A DNA stretch of 64,000 nucleotides from Streptomyces cynarae (GCF_025642135.1 NZ_CP106793.1:6230001-6294000); one strand, 5' to 3'. Counted from the first letter of the stretch, positions 9,174-17,591 are shown. The notes: generated from the sequence alone by a model not told the origin. Made by a program: numbers and translations.

Positions 9174-9743
9174 GTGGATGCAGCGGTGTGGGTGGGTGCC
9201 GTAGCCGGCTTCGCTGGCGCACTTGTGGGTGCAGGAGGATCAATAGCAGCAACGCTAGTCGCCCAGCGCAGCCAGCAAGCTATAGCCCGCAGAGAGCAGC
9301 GAGAACGGCTTGTTGGGGAAACCGTCGAGGCGATCTCCCGTGAGTTCGTTTCGCTTCACGAACTAGCCAGGAGCTATCCGGACCAGGATGCGCCGGAAGG
9401 CGTCGTGAGCCCCTATCGTTTACAAGCGAACGAACACCACAACCGCATCTTGCTGGCACTTCCTAGGCTTCCGGATCGCGCGCTGGCTGAGCGTATTGGC
9501 GACATCCTGGTAGCAAGTATGTTGGCCTTTCAAGGAACTGAAGGCACGTACCGCGATCGTCGGCAGGGCGCTTTCAGCGCTCCATTTGAGGGGATAGCGT
9601 GCCTCGGTGCCTTCCTTCGGGGTGACGTACTGCCGCCGCCCACCGACTACACGCAGGCAGTTATGGCACGTCGCCGAGAGCGGGAAGCTGGGGCGGCAAG
9701 CCCATCAGTCGGCATCAGTGGCAACCCCTCGCAGGCTCAATGA
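9174..9743 (+). CDS. Hypothetical protein with one N-terminal membrane segment
   Basis: The protein has 189 residues. Residues 5-30 (VWVGAVAGFAGALVGAGGSI) form a glycine/alanine-rich membrane helix, followed by a basic helical stretch (AQRSQQAIARREQRERLVGE) and a soluble, mostly helical region. The architecture (single TM plus coiled-coil-like arm) is common among unnamed actinomycete proteins. The GTG at 9174 is the likely start. Codon usage is less GC-biased at third positions than in neighbouring core genes, as expected for island DNA. The 3' end overlaps the convergent DUF1254 fragment by 7 nt. I do not recognise a function. Confidence 0.7.
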   Translation: MDAAVWVGAVAGFAGALVGAGGSIAATLVAQRSQQAIARREQRERLVGETVEAISREFVSLHELARSYPDQDAPEGVVSPYRLQANEHHNRILLALPRLPDRALAERIGDILVASMLAFQGTEGTYRDRRQGAFSAPFEGIACLGAFLRGDVLPPPTDYTQAVMARRREREAGAASPSVGISGNPSQAQ

Positions 9744-10213
9744 TCCTGCGCCAAAATCATGTCAACGGCGCGACGATTACGCTCCTGGCTCGACGGCATC
9801 AGGTGTGCGTACACCCGCACCTGTTCACCGGGTGCAATAAGGGTGTAGCTCTGGGTGCCGGTACCCGTGGTGCGTTTGCCCGGCACGGCGAACACATCGG
9901 TCCACGTGTCGAGCATCGGCATCAAGAAATACCTGTCTCCCGTGTCGTCGATGGACACGTCCACCGGTCCGCCGGTCAGGTCCAGCCAGGACGCCGAATA
10001 CAGTGTGTCGAAGTTCGGGCGCACCACGATACGGAAGTCCGCGGACGGGAATTCGCGGATGTGGTGGAACTGGTTCGGCGGTCCGAAGCCGGGTTTGACA
10101 TCCGCCGGAACGCTTACGCACTGCTCACGCGTGACGTCCATCGTCACCAGCGGATACAGATGGACATAGGCCTCGCGACTCAGCGTCCGCAGGTCATCAG
10201 CCGGCTTCGCCAT
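9737..10213 (-). CDS. Truncated DUF1254-type protein with an integrase-like tail
   Basis: Residues 1-130 match the N-terminal half of DUF1254/DUF1214 proteins: YVHLYPLVTMDVTREQ, FHHIREFPSADFRIVVRPNF, then DTLYSASWLDLTGGPVDVSI and DRYFLMPMLDTWTDVFAVPG. Full members have ~450 residues, so about two thirds is missing. The last 27 residues are instead tyrosine-recombinase-like (see 9740-9820). The start ATG follows GAGAGGAGCAGCGGC. The product is probably not a working DUF1254 protein. The function of DUF1254 proteins is unknown. Confidence 0.75.
   Translation of the reverse strand: MAKPADDLRTLSREAYVHLYPLVTMDVTREQCVSVPADVKPGFGPPNQFHHIREFPSADFRIVVRPNFDTLYSASWLDLTGGPVDVSIDDTGDRYFLMPMLDTWTDVFAVPGKRTTGTGTQSYTLIAPGEQVRVYAHLMPSSQERNRRAVDMILAQDH
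9740..9820 (-). pseudogene. C-terminal tail of a tyrosine recombinase (integrase remnant)
   Basis: The codons for VRVYAHLMPSSQERNRRAVD look like the end of phage/AICE integrases, where the Tyr of the Y-x-H-L motif is catalytic and a helix R-x-A-V-D follows. It is in frame with the DUF1254 fragment, apparently through a deletion junction. No other part of an integrase is visible in the window. Confidence 0.6.
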
Positions 10214-10403
10214 GCCGCTGCTCCTCTCCCCCCGGACAAGTGTGAAAACGATGTGCCTCCCCTTGTCAGGCTGTCACTATCCACCCGCGTCAGCGACGCG
10301 AGGCGCCGGCAAGTACCCGCCCTGATCGCCTCCCGAGCCGGCGTACGCCGGGCAGCAACCGGGGAGCCGCCAGACGGAGTCCCGAGTGGATCGGTGACAT
10401 GGC

Positions 10404-10522
10404 ACAGCAGCGGAGTACAGCAACCTCAGCAACCGACCATGACCCACAGCAACCCTGAGGGACCGTATGGCAGCCTCTATGTCCCTCATTGACCGATCTC
10501 TGTGGAACTACGGATCAGAAGG
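10404..10522 (+). repeat. 119-nt direct repeat, copy A (att-like)
   Basis: It aligns without gaps to 12592-12710 (94 of 119 identical). It starts with ACAGCAGCGGAGTACAGCAA and ends with CTACGGATCAGAAGG, which resembles the anticodon arm of tRNA-Arg(ACG). It lies in the otherwise gene-free interval 10214-10552. An AGTACAGCAAC arm-type motif is near its 5' end. Confidence 0.8.
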
Positions 10523-10552
10523 TGATGGCCCCGGCGCGATCCGCGCAAGGCA

Positions 10553-10819
10553 TCACGTCTCCGGGCTCCAGCGTTCCGGCCCTACTCCGCGCCAGTCGAT
10601 CCACGGGGTCCCTGCCACCTCCGCCGGGTCGATCTCCAGCCCGGCCCGGCGCAGAAACTCCGCGACGTCGACCACGCTGTGGGCCAGGCCGAGGGTCTCG
10701 CCGTCCACGCGTACGCGCCGACCCCCCGTGGGAGACGGCGGATGCACGACCACGCGAATCGCGTCGGACATGCCTTCAGGATCATCCGGCGCATGCGGCC
10801 CCACATTCCAGCGCGTCAT
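10553..10819 (-). CDS. Small conserved actinomycete protein, integrative-element cargo type
   Basis: The 88-residue frame starts at the ATG overlapping the stop of the upstream gene (ATGA at 10816-10819). An internal ATG at 10771 gives the more typical 72-residue form MSDAIRVVVHPPSPTGGRRV. It has a compact alpha/beta pattern with DVAEFLRRAGLE and ends WIDWRGVGPERWSP. I recognise the family as a frequent small gene on Streptomyces integrative elements; it has no known function. The 4-nt overlap suggests translational coupling to the gene at 10816-11049. Confidence 0.7.
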   Translation of the reverse strand: MTRWNVGPHAPDDPEGMSDAIRVVVHPPSPTGGRRVRVDGETLGLAHSVVDVAEFLRRAGLEIDPAEVAGTPWIDWRGVGPERWSPET

Positions 10820-11049
10820 CGATGAAGCCGCTCACTCACGTCCCCGTCCGAGCGTCCCAGATCACGCAGTTCCCGCCACGCCGCAGGGCCCGGGCGCTGC
10901 TGCTGCCAGTAGGGATGAAAGAACAGCTGAGCCGACAGCCGGTACAGACGCCTGCGCAACTCGCTACGGGCGGGCCGCTCGGCAAGCTGCTGGTAGGTGG
11001 CACTCCACTCCTGCTGCGCCTGGGCTAGGTCGTCGGGAAACGGTCGCAT
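10816..11049 (-). CDS. Small conserved protein of unknown function
   Basis: The ATG at 11049 gives 77 residues (MRPFPDDLAQAQQEWSATYQ, then a basic helix RRRLYRLSAQLFFHPYW). The frame extends upstream to 11184, but that part lacks conserved character. The family (FPDDL-x-x-AQ-x-x-W-x-x-TY-x-x-L-A) is common on actinomycete mobile elements; no function is known. Its stop overlaps the start of the next gene, so the two form a small operon. Confidence 0.65.
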   Translation of the reverse strand: MRPFPDDLAQAQQEWSATYQQLAERPARSELRRRLYRLSAQLFFHPYWQQQRPGPAAWRELRDLGRSDGDVSERLHR

Positions 11050-11487
11050 GGCCAAATTCAAGCATGTGTTCGATTTTTCGGGCCAGCAAAGATCTCGTGT
11101 CAGGTGGCGGAGGACAGGCCATGGGCACATCTCGGGCGGTACGGCTCGCCCCGACGTCGAACCGAGGCCGAGGTGGCGAGTCACCTTTGAGCGCTCACCA
11201 GGGCAGGAGCACGTACCCGGCCGGTCGCCACCGTCTCAGTTTCCGTCTCATTCACCGCCGTTCACGGACGTTCAGGCGAGACCAGCGGCCCACTCCCGCA
11301 CTCCGACCACCCGCCCATGAACCCAGGTGAACGCTCCCGCACGCACACCAACACCCCACCAGCACAGTTGGATAGCGTGTGGGTCAGCAGCTGCATACTG
11401 CCTCGCCGGGTTGGCCGCAGCCCGCGTATGGTCACGCGTCAGGGGTGACTCGCCGACGGACAGCGGTTGTGCCGGGAACGGGGGACC
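11050..11487. other. Gene-free stretch within the island
   Basis: I see no supported gene here. It is the divergent space between the pair at 10553-11049 and the small gene at 11488. Overlapping open frames on both strands have no family features or ribosome binding sites. It probably holds the divergent promoters. Confidence 0.5.
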
Positions 11488-11676
11488 GTGAGCAGGAGAC
11501 GATACGTCGCCCGGGGCGTACCGGGTGGTTACCGGATCTGGGACAACCGTCGACGTCGATGGTGGGGCGATCTCTACGAGTTGTGTCCTGACGATCTCGT
11601 GGTGGAGCTCAACGGCCAGGCGGACCACGCACGGATCACTGCGCCGATGAAGCGCTACAGCGCGCAGAAGCGGTAG
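11488..11676 (+). CDS. Small basic protein, integrative-element type
   Basis: The GTG at 11488, preceded by ACGGGGGACC, gives 62 residues: VSRRRYVARGVPGGYRIWDN, then RRRRWWGDLYELCPDDLVVE and a basic C terminus. I recognise this as a recurrent small protein near Streptomyces integrative elements (xPGGxRxWDNxxxRWWG). The net charge is strongly positive, which would suit nucleic-acid binding, but that is speculation. Confidence 0.65.
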   Translation: MSRRRYVARGVPGGYRIWDNRRRRWWGDLYELCPDDLVVELNGQADHARITAPMKRYSAQKR

Positions 11677-11888
11677 GTGGCCCCGGAGCATGGATGACGA
11701 GTGCACGCACCACAACCGCACCAGAACTGGCGGGGAACAGCGGGGATTTACGGTGAAAGCTACACCCGCCGATGAAGCCACAGGTCAGCCGTCTGCCCAG
11801 GTCAGCGCTGCAAGCGCCTCCAAATGCTCGCAGCTTCCCAAGCTGATGCTGCCAACGGAGCAACGGAGTGGCACACCGCCATCCAAGG

Positions 11889-12437
11889 TCACATTGCATC
11901 AGACCAGGGCTTGCCCTCGACCCAGTGACGGACCCAGCCGGCGAAGCCGGGCTCGCCGGTGGTGAAACCGAACTCGGACCCAAACGGTCCGGCACCCTCG
12001 CCGCAGATGTTCCAGACGTGTCCACGGTGGGGGCCTGCGACGATCAAGTGCCAGTACATGCCGCAGCCGTCAGTGCCCAGCACGATCGACCCGTGGTCGA
12101 AGACGGGATCCAGCGTCGGACCCAGTTCGTCGTCCGGTATATCGTCCTCTTCCCACAGCCACATCTCCGTGAGCGGGAACGGCTTGGCCAGCTCACGGAC
12201 CGGGCGGTCGTCGCCCCAGTCATCGGGTAGCTCGGCCAGCGGCACCAGGCCGTAGTCGGGCGGGCCGAAGCTGCAGCCGTCGGCTATCTCCGCGACGCAG
12301 GTCCGGTAGGGCTCGGGCAACGTGATTCCGTGTTCCGTCTCGAAGGCGCGGACTGCCTCCCAGCCCAGGGGCTCCCCGGTGTCAAAGGCCGCCCGGAGCA
12401 TGGCCAGGTCTTCGGGGCGAGCGTGCTCGGTGTCCAT
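11889..12437 (-). CDS. SMI1/KNR4 (SUKH) family protein
   Basis: The protein has about 182 residues from the ATG at 12437 (an upstream ATG at 12455 is also possible). The SUKH signature is visible: WEAVRAFETEHGITLPEPYR, then DYGLVPLAEL, SIVLGTDGCGMYWHLIVAGP and HRGHVWNICGEGAGPFG. SUKH proteins often act as immunity proteins against nuclease or ADP-ribosylating toxins in polymorphic toxin systems. No toxin gene is adjacent, so it may be an orphan immunity gene carried by the island. The C-terminal FAGWVRHWVEGKPW fits the family ending. Confidence 0.85.
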   Translation of the reverse strand: MDTEHARPEDLAMLRAAFDTGEPLGWEAVRAFETEHGITLPEPYRTCVAEIADGCSFGPPDYGLVPLAELPDDWGDDRPVRELAKPFPLTEMWLWEEDDIPDDELGPTLDPVFDHGSIVLGTDGCGMYWHLIVAGPHRGHVWNICGEGAGPFGSEFGFTTGEPGFAGWVRHWVEGKPWSDAM

Positions 12438-12591
12438 GGGGCACATAGCTATCACCCGCCACTGTCAGATCACGAGGTGGGTGGCCCCAGACCGTCTATC
12501 AGGCTCGGTGCGGCGAGCCTTCGCCGATTACGTCTGACTCGTGGCAAACACGGGTGCCTAGAAGATCAGGCAGGAGTTCGGCGGCTGCAGT

Positions 12592-12710
12592 ACAGCAGCG
12601 CAGTACAGCAACCACAGCAACTGACCATGACCGGCAGTGCCTCTGACGGGCCTCGCGGCGACCTCTGTGACCGTCGTTGACCAATCTCTGCAGAGCTACG
12701 GATCAGAAGG
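12592..12710 (+). repeat. 119-nt direct repeat, copy B (att-like)
   Basis: Same length and orientation as copy A at 10404-10522, 79% identical, with the last 15 bases (CTACGGATCAGAAGG) unchanged. Just upstream and inside it, GCAGTACAGCA occurs twice (12586-12596 and 12600-12610), like arm-type integrase sites. It fills most of the gene-free interval 12438-12948. Confidence 0.8.
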
Positions 12711-12948
12711 CTTCTGACATCCACGGCTGACATCAACAACGCCGGACGAGGGCGTACACCAGCACCCCTGTCCGGTCGTCGCACCCGTCGATGATGGCCT
12801 CCGGAGCAGGCTCGGATCGAACTCCGAGAGGGGTGGTCACCAAGCCCAGCCCCACACGGGCGTGCCAAGTGCATGCCGGACCAGAACAGGGAGCCCCGGA
12901 CCGTCTGCGAGGCTCCCCGCCGTACTACGCACGCTGCCGCTCAGTCAC

Positions 12949-13245
12949 CTAGGGGTGCCCAGGCGCGGCAGGTCTGCGTCCGCGACTGGTCGCTACGCGC
13001 AGCACGTCCCGCAGGGCGCTGGTCAACTGGGAGGCGAGAAGGCGCAACACCTCCAGGTCTTCGGTGTCGTCGTCGAGTACCTGACGTGCGTGCTCCAGCA
13101 GTTGTGATGCCATCCCGTGCTGGAACGCCTCGATGTGGTCCGCCAGGCGCGACACGTATCCGCCTTGGTCATCGGTGCTCAGGTAGCACGGCTTTCCGTC
13201 AGGCCCCGCCCATGGGAGCAGTCTCAGTTCGTCCCGTGTCGTCAT
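12949..13245 (-). CDS. Conserved hypothetical Streptomyces protein
   Basis: The protein has 98 residues and starts MTTRDELRLLPWAGPDGKPC, followed by YLSTDDQGGYVSRLADHIEA and a helical, Leu-rich second half ending in ALRDVLRVATSRG. I recognise this family as a small gene often found divergent from GntR-type regulators on Streptomyces elements; here too the divergent neighbour is a GntR/UTRA remnant. There is no known function. Confidence 0.72.
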   Translation of the reverse strand: MTTRDELRLLPWAGPDGKPCYLSTDDQGGYVSRLADHIEAFQHGMASQLLEHARQVLDDDTEDLEVLRLLASQLTSALRDVLRVATSRGRRPAAPGHP

Positions 13246-13376
13246 CCCTGCGCTGCCCCCTGGCCTCGATGTCGGGCGCCGGCGTGACGCTGGAAGCCGA
13301 ACTCCTCACCGCGTCACCTCCGGGCCGAGATGGGGCAGATGCCGAGTGGCCTAACGGGTCGCCGTTCCGAGCAGAC

Positions 13377-13868
13377 ATGAAGGCTTTGGGCAGGCAAGGG
13401 GATTGGGAGAGCCGTACCGAGGCCAAGGTGCCGGCTCCGGCGGAGATCGCGGCGCGGCTCGGCATTGCCGAGGGCGACCTCTGCGTCAGGACGTCGTACG
13501 AGTTCCTGGCCGACGGCAGGTCGGTGCAGCTTTCGACGAGTTGGGAGCCGTACGACCTCACCGCCGGCACTCTCGTCGTACTCCCCGAGGGAGGGCCGCA
13601 CGCCGGGGCGGGGGTCGTGAACCGGATGGCGGCCATCGGGGTCACGGTCAGCCACGCCGTGGAGCAGCCGGAGCCGAGGCATGCGACCTCCGAGGAGGCT
13701 TCACTCCTGGGCATCCAGAAGGCCGCGCTCGTGACGCACATCCGGCGGACGTACTACAGCGACCAGGGGCGCCCTGTGGAGACGGCGGACATTGTGGTGC
13801 CCGCCGCGCATTGCGAGGTCGTCTACGAGATCCCGATCAACGCTAACCGTCACTCCGGGGGCGGCTGA
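13377..13868 (+). pseudogene. GntR-family regulator, UTRA domain only (N-terminal HTH missing)
   Basis: From DMKALGRQGDWESRTEAKVP onward, the ~163 residues form a UTRA ligand-binding domain (LAAxLGIxEGDLCVRTSYEF, LSTSWEPYDLTAGTLVVLPE, ALVTHIRRTYYSDQGRPVET), as in GntR/KorSA-like regulators of integrative elements. The winged-helix DNA-binding domain that should precede it is absent in all three frames. The frame upstream of 13377 is open but unrelated. It is a 5'-truncated gene. Confidence 0.75.
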
Positions 13869-14003
13869 CGGCCGCAGCGTGAGGTGCAAAAGGCGTGCGT
13901 CCCGTCGACGAGAGTTGGTCGTCAGCGAGGCGCCACTGCGAGATCAGCGGTCCCTTAGGCCTGCCCGGCGAGGGGATGCCTTCACGTCTTGGCGCGGCGG
14001 AAC

Positions 14004-14744
14004 TTACGGTTTGTGGGTTACCCAGAGCAGTTCCGCCGGCCAGCGGTGTGCCCAGTCGGGTGGGTCGGTTTCGTTGTAGCCGTTGGGTGTTCCGGGTTCG
14101 GGCCGCGGCTCGATGAGGTCGTCGATGACGAGTCCCGCGCCGCGCAGGACCCTGACCCAGTCGCCGTAGGTTTGCTGATAGCTGGTCGCGTCGCCGTCTT
14201 CGGCAATGGTGTTCAGCCCGAAGTATTCCTTCTGCAGCGTCGTGGTCACGCGGCTGGCGGCTTCGTCGTAGCAGACTTCGAACCATGGGCTGGCGACGTT
14301 GAACACCAGGCGCCCGCCTGGGCGCAAGACGCGCGCGGCCTGCGGGACGGCCAGGTGCGGGGGTGCCCAGCTGAGCCCACCGAAGTCGCAGAACACCAGG
14401 TCGAAGCTGTCGGCAGCAAAGGGGAGTCGTTCGGCGGCGCCTTGCACCAGCGGATAGCTGGCCGCTCCCATCGCGCGGCTCGCTGCGGCGAGTTGCGCTT
14501 CGGACAGGTCGAGCCCCACCACAGTGGCACCCTCGGCGGCGAGCGCCCTGGACCACTGGCCGGCGCCGCAGCCCAGTTCGAGGACGCGTTTGCCGGTGAC
14601 GTCGCCCAGGGCGTTCAGGTGCGCGTCGGGGATGGAGTACATGCCCCACAGCCGGGGGGTGGCCCCGATCTGCGGGTCGTGTTCGCGCTGGTAGGCGCTG
14701 CTGATCTGGTTCCAGAGCCGCCGGTTGGCGGGGATGCTGTCCAC
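14004..14744 (-). CDS. Class I SAM-dependent methyltransferase
   Basis: The protein has 246 residues from a GTG at 14744 (VDSIPANRRLWNQISSAYQR); the frame is open upstream to 14834. Motif I is VLELGCGAGQWSRALAAEGA with the VGLDLS acidic turn, followed by FDLVFCDFGGLSW and RVLRPGGRLVFNVASPWFE. It is a Methyltransf_11/25-type enzyme; the substrate is unknown. A similar WNxxSxxYQxxH opening is common in small-molecule methyltransferases of actinomycetes. It lies inside the island with no biosynthetic partner. Confidence 0.85.
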   Translation of the reverse strand: MDSIPANRRLWNQISSAYQREHDPQIGATPRLWGMYSIPDAHLNALGDVTGKRVLELGCGAGQWSRALAAEGATVVGLDLSEAQLAAASRAMGAASYPLVQGAAERLPFAADSFDLVFCDFGGLSWAPPHLAVPQAARVLRPGGRLVFNVASPWFEVCYDEAASRVTTTLQKEYFGLNTIAEDGDATSYQQTYGDWVRVLRGAGLVIDDLIEPRPEPGTPNGYNETDPPDWAHRWPAELLWVTHKP

Positions 14745-14876
14745 GTGCCGACTCCAGCACTGCCTGTCGGGGGCGGTCAACACGATTAGGGCACTGGTCG
14801 GCCCTCGCCTCGGTCCGGCCCTCGCTCGGCCCATGATCCGCCGGCCAGAACACCTAGGCCATGAGCGATGATGGAG

Positions 14877-15293
14877 TCACTCGCCGAGCCGAGCGGCCAG
14901 GAACACCGCTGCCACCGAGGGGCGGACTGCGTACGTCGCGCCCGCGCTCCCCTCGGGTGCCTCCCACCAGTAGAACGGAAGCCGCCGCCCACTGTTGCTG
15001 TGTCCCTTGCTCATCCCGGACAGCACCCCTGCCACGCGCCGCGCCGGATCACTCTCGTTCGGCCCGTCCAGGGCCTTGTCCGCCAGCTCCGTGCAGTGGA
15101 TCCGCCGGCCAGGGTTGCGCGCCAAGTACTCGAGCACCTGCCGGGCCTGCGGTGCGAGTTCAGCCCAGAACACTGCGGCGCGCTGCAAGTCCTCCGGACC
15201 CCATTCCGGGGCGCCGCAGTGCCCCTCTTCGCCCGAGTGCCCAGCCCATCGCGGATCAACCTCAGACAGATACTCCGTCATGCCCGCCCCCAA
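14877..15293 (-). CDS. DUF6416-type hypothetical protein
   Basis: The protein has 138 residues. The central part (AAVFWAELAPQARQVLEYLA, then NPGRRIHCTELADKALDGPN and VAGVLSGMSKGHSNSGRRLP) reads as a winged-helix-like fold, followed by YAVRPSVAAVFLAARL. I recall this as the DUF6416 family. A start at the second Met (MTEYLSEVDPRW, 15281) is also possible. The fold hints at nucleic-acid binding; the function is unknown. It is on the same strand as the methyltransferase but separated by 132 nt. Confidence 0.7.
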   Translation of the reverse strand: MGAGMTEYLSEVDPRWAGHSGEEGHCGAPEWGPEDLQRAAVFWAELAPQARQVLEYLARNPGRRIHCTELADKALDGPNESDPARRVAGVLSGMSKGHSNSGRRLPFYWWEAPEGSAGATYAVRPSVAAVFLAARLGE

Positions 15294-15401
15294 CAGTTAG
15301 TACTCAGCGTGTGTGTCGTTGGCACCGTACAGAGCCACCAGGACACTGCGTGTCGAATCCGTGTCGAAGTTCTACCGACAAGCCGCTCAGCTGAGGAAGA
15401 G

Positions 15402-15857
15402 TCACAGGTCAAGAGGAGGACGGGACGCACCCACAGAGCGCCTTCTAAGCGCCTGCCCCTCGGCTCGCCTCCAGCGCCTGAGCCAATCGGCGAGCACGGA
15501 GAAGTCGGCGTCTTCCAAGCCCTTGGTCGGGTCGACGCGGCGAAGAAGCGACGGCCCAGGATGTCGGGCAGCGACCCACAGGCGGTCCATGCTGCTGATC
15601 TCGTCGTCGACCCAGATGAACGGCCGGCGGTTGGCCCACTCGACGAGATGAGGGGTCTTCCAGTGCAGGCCCCGCGGACTGCTGTCGGTACAGGCGTCCG
15701 GCCACTCGACGACGGGCAGCCGTGGTAGTCCGATGCGTGGGGCGACGGCCTCGTTTGCCTCTTCCATCCACGTCGACGCCCACACGAGATCACAGCCCAG
15801 GGCCGTGAGGCGCGATCCAAGATCGAGCCGCGTTTCGGCACGCCGCTCAGCAGAGTG
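15402..15857 (-). pseudogene. HAD-like hydrolase fragment, 5'-truncated
   Basis: The readable part includes LDLGSRLTALGCDLVWASTW, MEEANEAVAPRIGLPRLPVV, RPFIWVDDEISSMDRLW and a helical end. This matches the second half of actinomycete HAD-domain proteins of the type seen in nucleic-acid repair hydrolases, including the W-x-D-D/E acidic motif. The N-terminal DxDGV/P-L nucleophile motif is missing: the frame hits a stop near 15880, and other frames lack it too. A GTG at 15785 could start a 127-residue product, but it would lack the nucleophile. Probably inactive. Confidence 0.6.
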
Positions 15858-16042
15858 ATCGAACTTGCAGAGCGGCGGTCCGTATCAAGACCCAGACAGC
15901 AATGACGGCAACGCTGACGGCAACGAGCGCGGACGACGACGCTGGGCAGCCTGTAACGGTAGCCCGGCGGACCCGCTGGTCTAGCCTGCCGGGGTGCGCC
16001 CACATTTTCTGAGCACCGGTCCCAGGGCGTCATGATCTACCG

Positions 16043-16360
16043 ATGGATGAGTACGCCTGGCCCACGGGTCCTGAAGTGCCGGCCGCTGATGCGGTCCGGT
16101 CGAACTGGGCGGCAACCGTCGCGGCCCTGCCTGTAGGAACCCGGATCACCGGCGAGGTCGTCGGGCGCCAGCGCTTCGGGGTCTTCATACGTATTGACGG
16201 CGTGCCGAACGCCAGAGCGCTGGCGGAGATCACGGCCATGCCGCACGGGATGGACCTCCCGGCCCTCGGGGCCTCCGTCAGCGGGGAGGTCATCTGGCAC
16301 GCCGCCCACAACCACCAGGTCAAGGTCCGGCTCGATGAGTGGGCGGCAGCCGACAAGTGA
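16043..16360 (+). CDS. Small S1-like RNA-binding (OB-fold) protein
   Basis: The protein has 105 residues. Residues ~28-75 (LPVGTRITGEVVGRQRFGVF, IRIDG) follow the S1/OB-fold pattern, with the F-G-V-F/L-I-x-I-D strand typical of S1 domains. A second strand group (VSGEVIWHAAHNHQVKVRLD) completes the barrel. It stands alone at the right end of the island, about 120 nt before rlmN. It could be island cargo or an original neighbour of rlmN; the left side of the island does not settle this. Confidence 0.75.
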   Translation: MDEYAWPTGPEVPAADAVRSNWAATVAALPVGTRITGEVVGRQRFGVFIRIDGVPNARALAEITAMPHGMDLPALGASVSGEVIWHAAHNHQVKVRLDEWAAADK

Positions 16361-16460
16361 TCTCCGCTGGGCCGTCCCTGGGCCGTCCGAGGCCGCTCAG
16401 CGGCACCGGTGACTACTACTAACGACAGTCGTAGCCAGTGACAGCCCCAGGTCACCCGAT

Positions 16461-16504
16461 TGGATCTGCGACACTGGTTGAGCCATGCCTAAGCCCGGAG
16501 AACT
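16461..16504 (+). repeat. Right att-like repeat at the rlmN start
   Basis: It matches 8979-9022 (38/44) and includes the rlmN ATG at 16485 and its first six and two-thirds codons. Insertion at this point restores an intact gene, as integrative elements that target gene ends usually do. Confidence 0.85.
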
Positions 16505-17591
16505 CACTTTCGTCGCGCCGCGCGGAGCCAAGACGCCGCCGCGGCATCTCGCTGATCTCTCGCCCGCCGAGCGCAAGGAGGCGGTCGCCGCGATCGGCGA
16601 GAAGCCGTTTCGCGCCAAGCAGCTCTCGCAGCACTACTTCGCGCGGTTCGCGCACGACCCGGAGCAGTGGACCGACATCCCCGCGCCCTCCCGCGGCAAG
16701 CTCCAGGAGGCGCTGCTCCCGGAGCTGATGACGGTCGTCCGGCATCTGGCGACGGACCAGGGCACCACCCGCAAGACGCTGTGGCGGCTGTTCGACGGCA
16801 CGCTCGTCGAGTCCGTGCTGATGCGCTACCCGGACCGGGTCACCATGTGCATCAGCTCGCAGGCGGGCTGCGGCATGAACTGCCCGTTCTGCGCCACCGG
16901 CCAGGCGGGCCTGGACCGCAACCTGTCCACCGCCGAGATCGTGCACCAGATCGTGGACGGCATGCGGGCGCTGCGCGACGGCGAGATCCCCGGCGGCCCG
17001 GCGCGGCTGTCCAACATCGTCTTCATGGGGATGGGCGAGCCACTCGCGAACTACAAGCGGGTCGTCGGCGCCGTCCGCGCCCTCACCGACCCCGCGCCGG
17101 ACGGGCTGGGCCTCTCGCAGCGCGGCATCACCGTCTCAACCGTCGGACTGGTGCCGGCCATCCACCGGTTCGCCGACGAGGGCTTCAAGTGCCGTCTCGC
17201 CATCTCCCTGCACGCCCCGGACGACGAGCTGCGCGACACCCTCGTCCCCGTCAACACGCGGTGGAAGGTGCGCGAGGTCCTCGACGCCGGATTCGAATAC
17301 GTCGAGAAGTCCGGACGCCGGCTGTCCATCGAGTACGCCCTCATCCGGGACATCAACGACCAGGCGTGGCGCGGTGACCTGCTGGGCCGGCTGCTCAAGG
17401 GCAAGCCCGTGCACGTCAACCTGATCCCGCTGAACCCGACGCCCGGCTCCAAGTGGACCGCCTCCCGCCCCGAGGACGAGAAGGCGTTCGTCGAGGCGAT
17501 CGCCGCCCACGGTGTGCCGGTGACGATCCGGGACACCCGGGGTCAGGAGATCGACGGGGCGTGCGGTCAGCTCGCCGCCACCGAGCGGTAG
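16485..17591 (+). CDS. rlmN: 23S rRNA (adenine2503-C2)-methyltransferase / dual-specificity RlmN
   Basis: RlmN is a radical-SAM enzyme that methylates C2 of A2503 in 23S rRNA and A37 of some tRNAs. The protein has 368 residues. The [4Fe-4S] motif CGMNCPFC gives Cys129, Cys133 and Cys136, within [28 protein letters not shown], the [17 protein letters not shown] segment and [15 protein letters not shown] near the C terminus (with the mechanistic Cys) are all present. The ATG at 16485 lies inside the island's right repeat. The gene is intact despite the insertion. Confidence 0.96.
   Translation: MPKPGELTFVAPRGAKTPPRHLADLSPAERKEAVAAIGEKPFRAKQLSQHYFARFAHDPEQWTDIPAPSRGKLQEALLPELMTVVRHLATDQGTTRKTLWRLFDGTLVESVLMRYPDRVTMCISSQAGCGMNCPFCATGQAGLDRNLSTAEIVHQIVDGMRALRDGEIPGGPARLSNIVFMGMGEPLANYKRVVGAVRALTDPAPDGLGLSQRGITVSTVGLVPAIHRFADEGFKCRLAISLHAPDDELRDTLVPVNTRWKVREVLDAGFEYVEKSGRRLSIEYALIRDINDQAWRGDLLGRLLKGKPVHVNLIPLNPTPGSKWTASRPEDEKAFVEAIAAHGVPVTIRDTRGQEIDGACGQLAATER

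Noticed and set aside
10277..10489. 70-codon minus-strand frame in repeat A
   Set aside because: It lies across the repeat and promoter DNA, with no ribosome binding site or family features.
10500..10522. A tRNA gene at the repeat ends
   Set aside because: Only the anticodon-arm 15 nt resembles tRNA-Arg; no T-arm or acceptor stem follows in either copy.
9023..16460. Prophage or biosynthetic gene cluster
   Set aside because: There are no capsid, portal, tail or PKS/NRPS genes; only small accessory genes, remnants and one methyltransferase are present.
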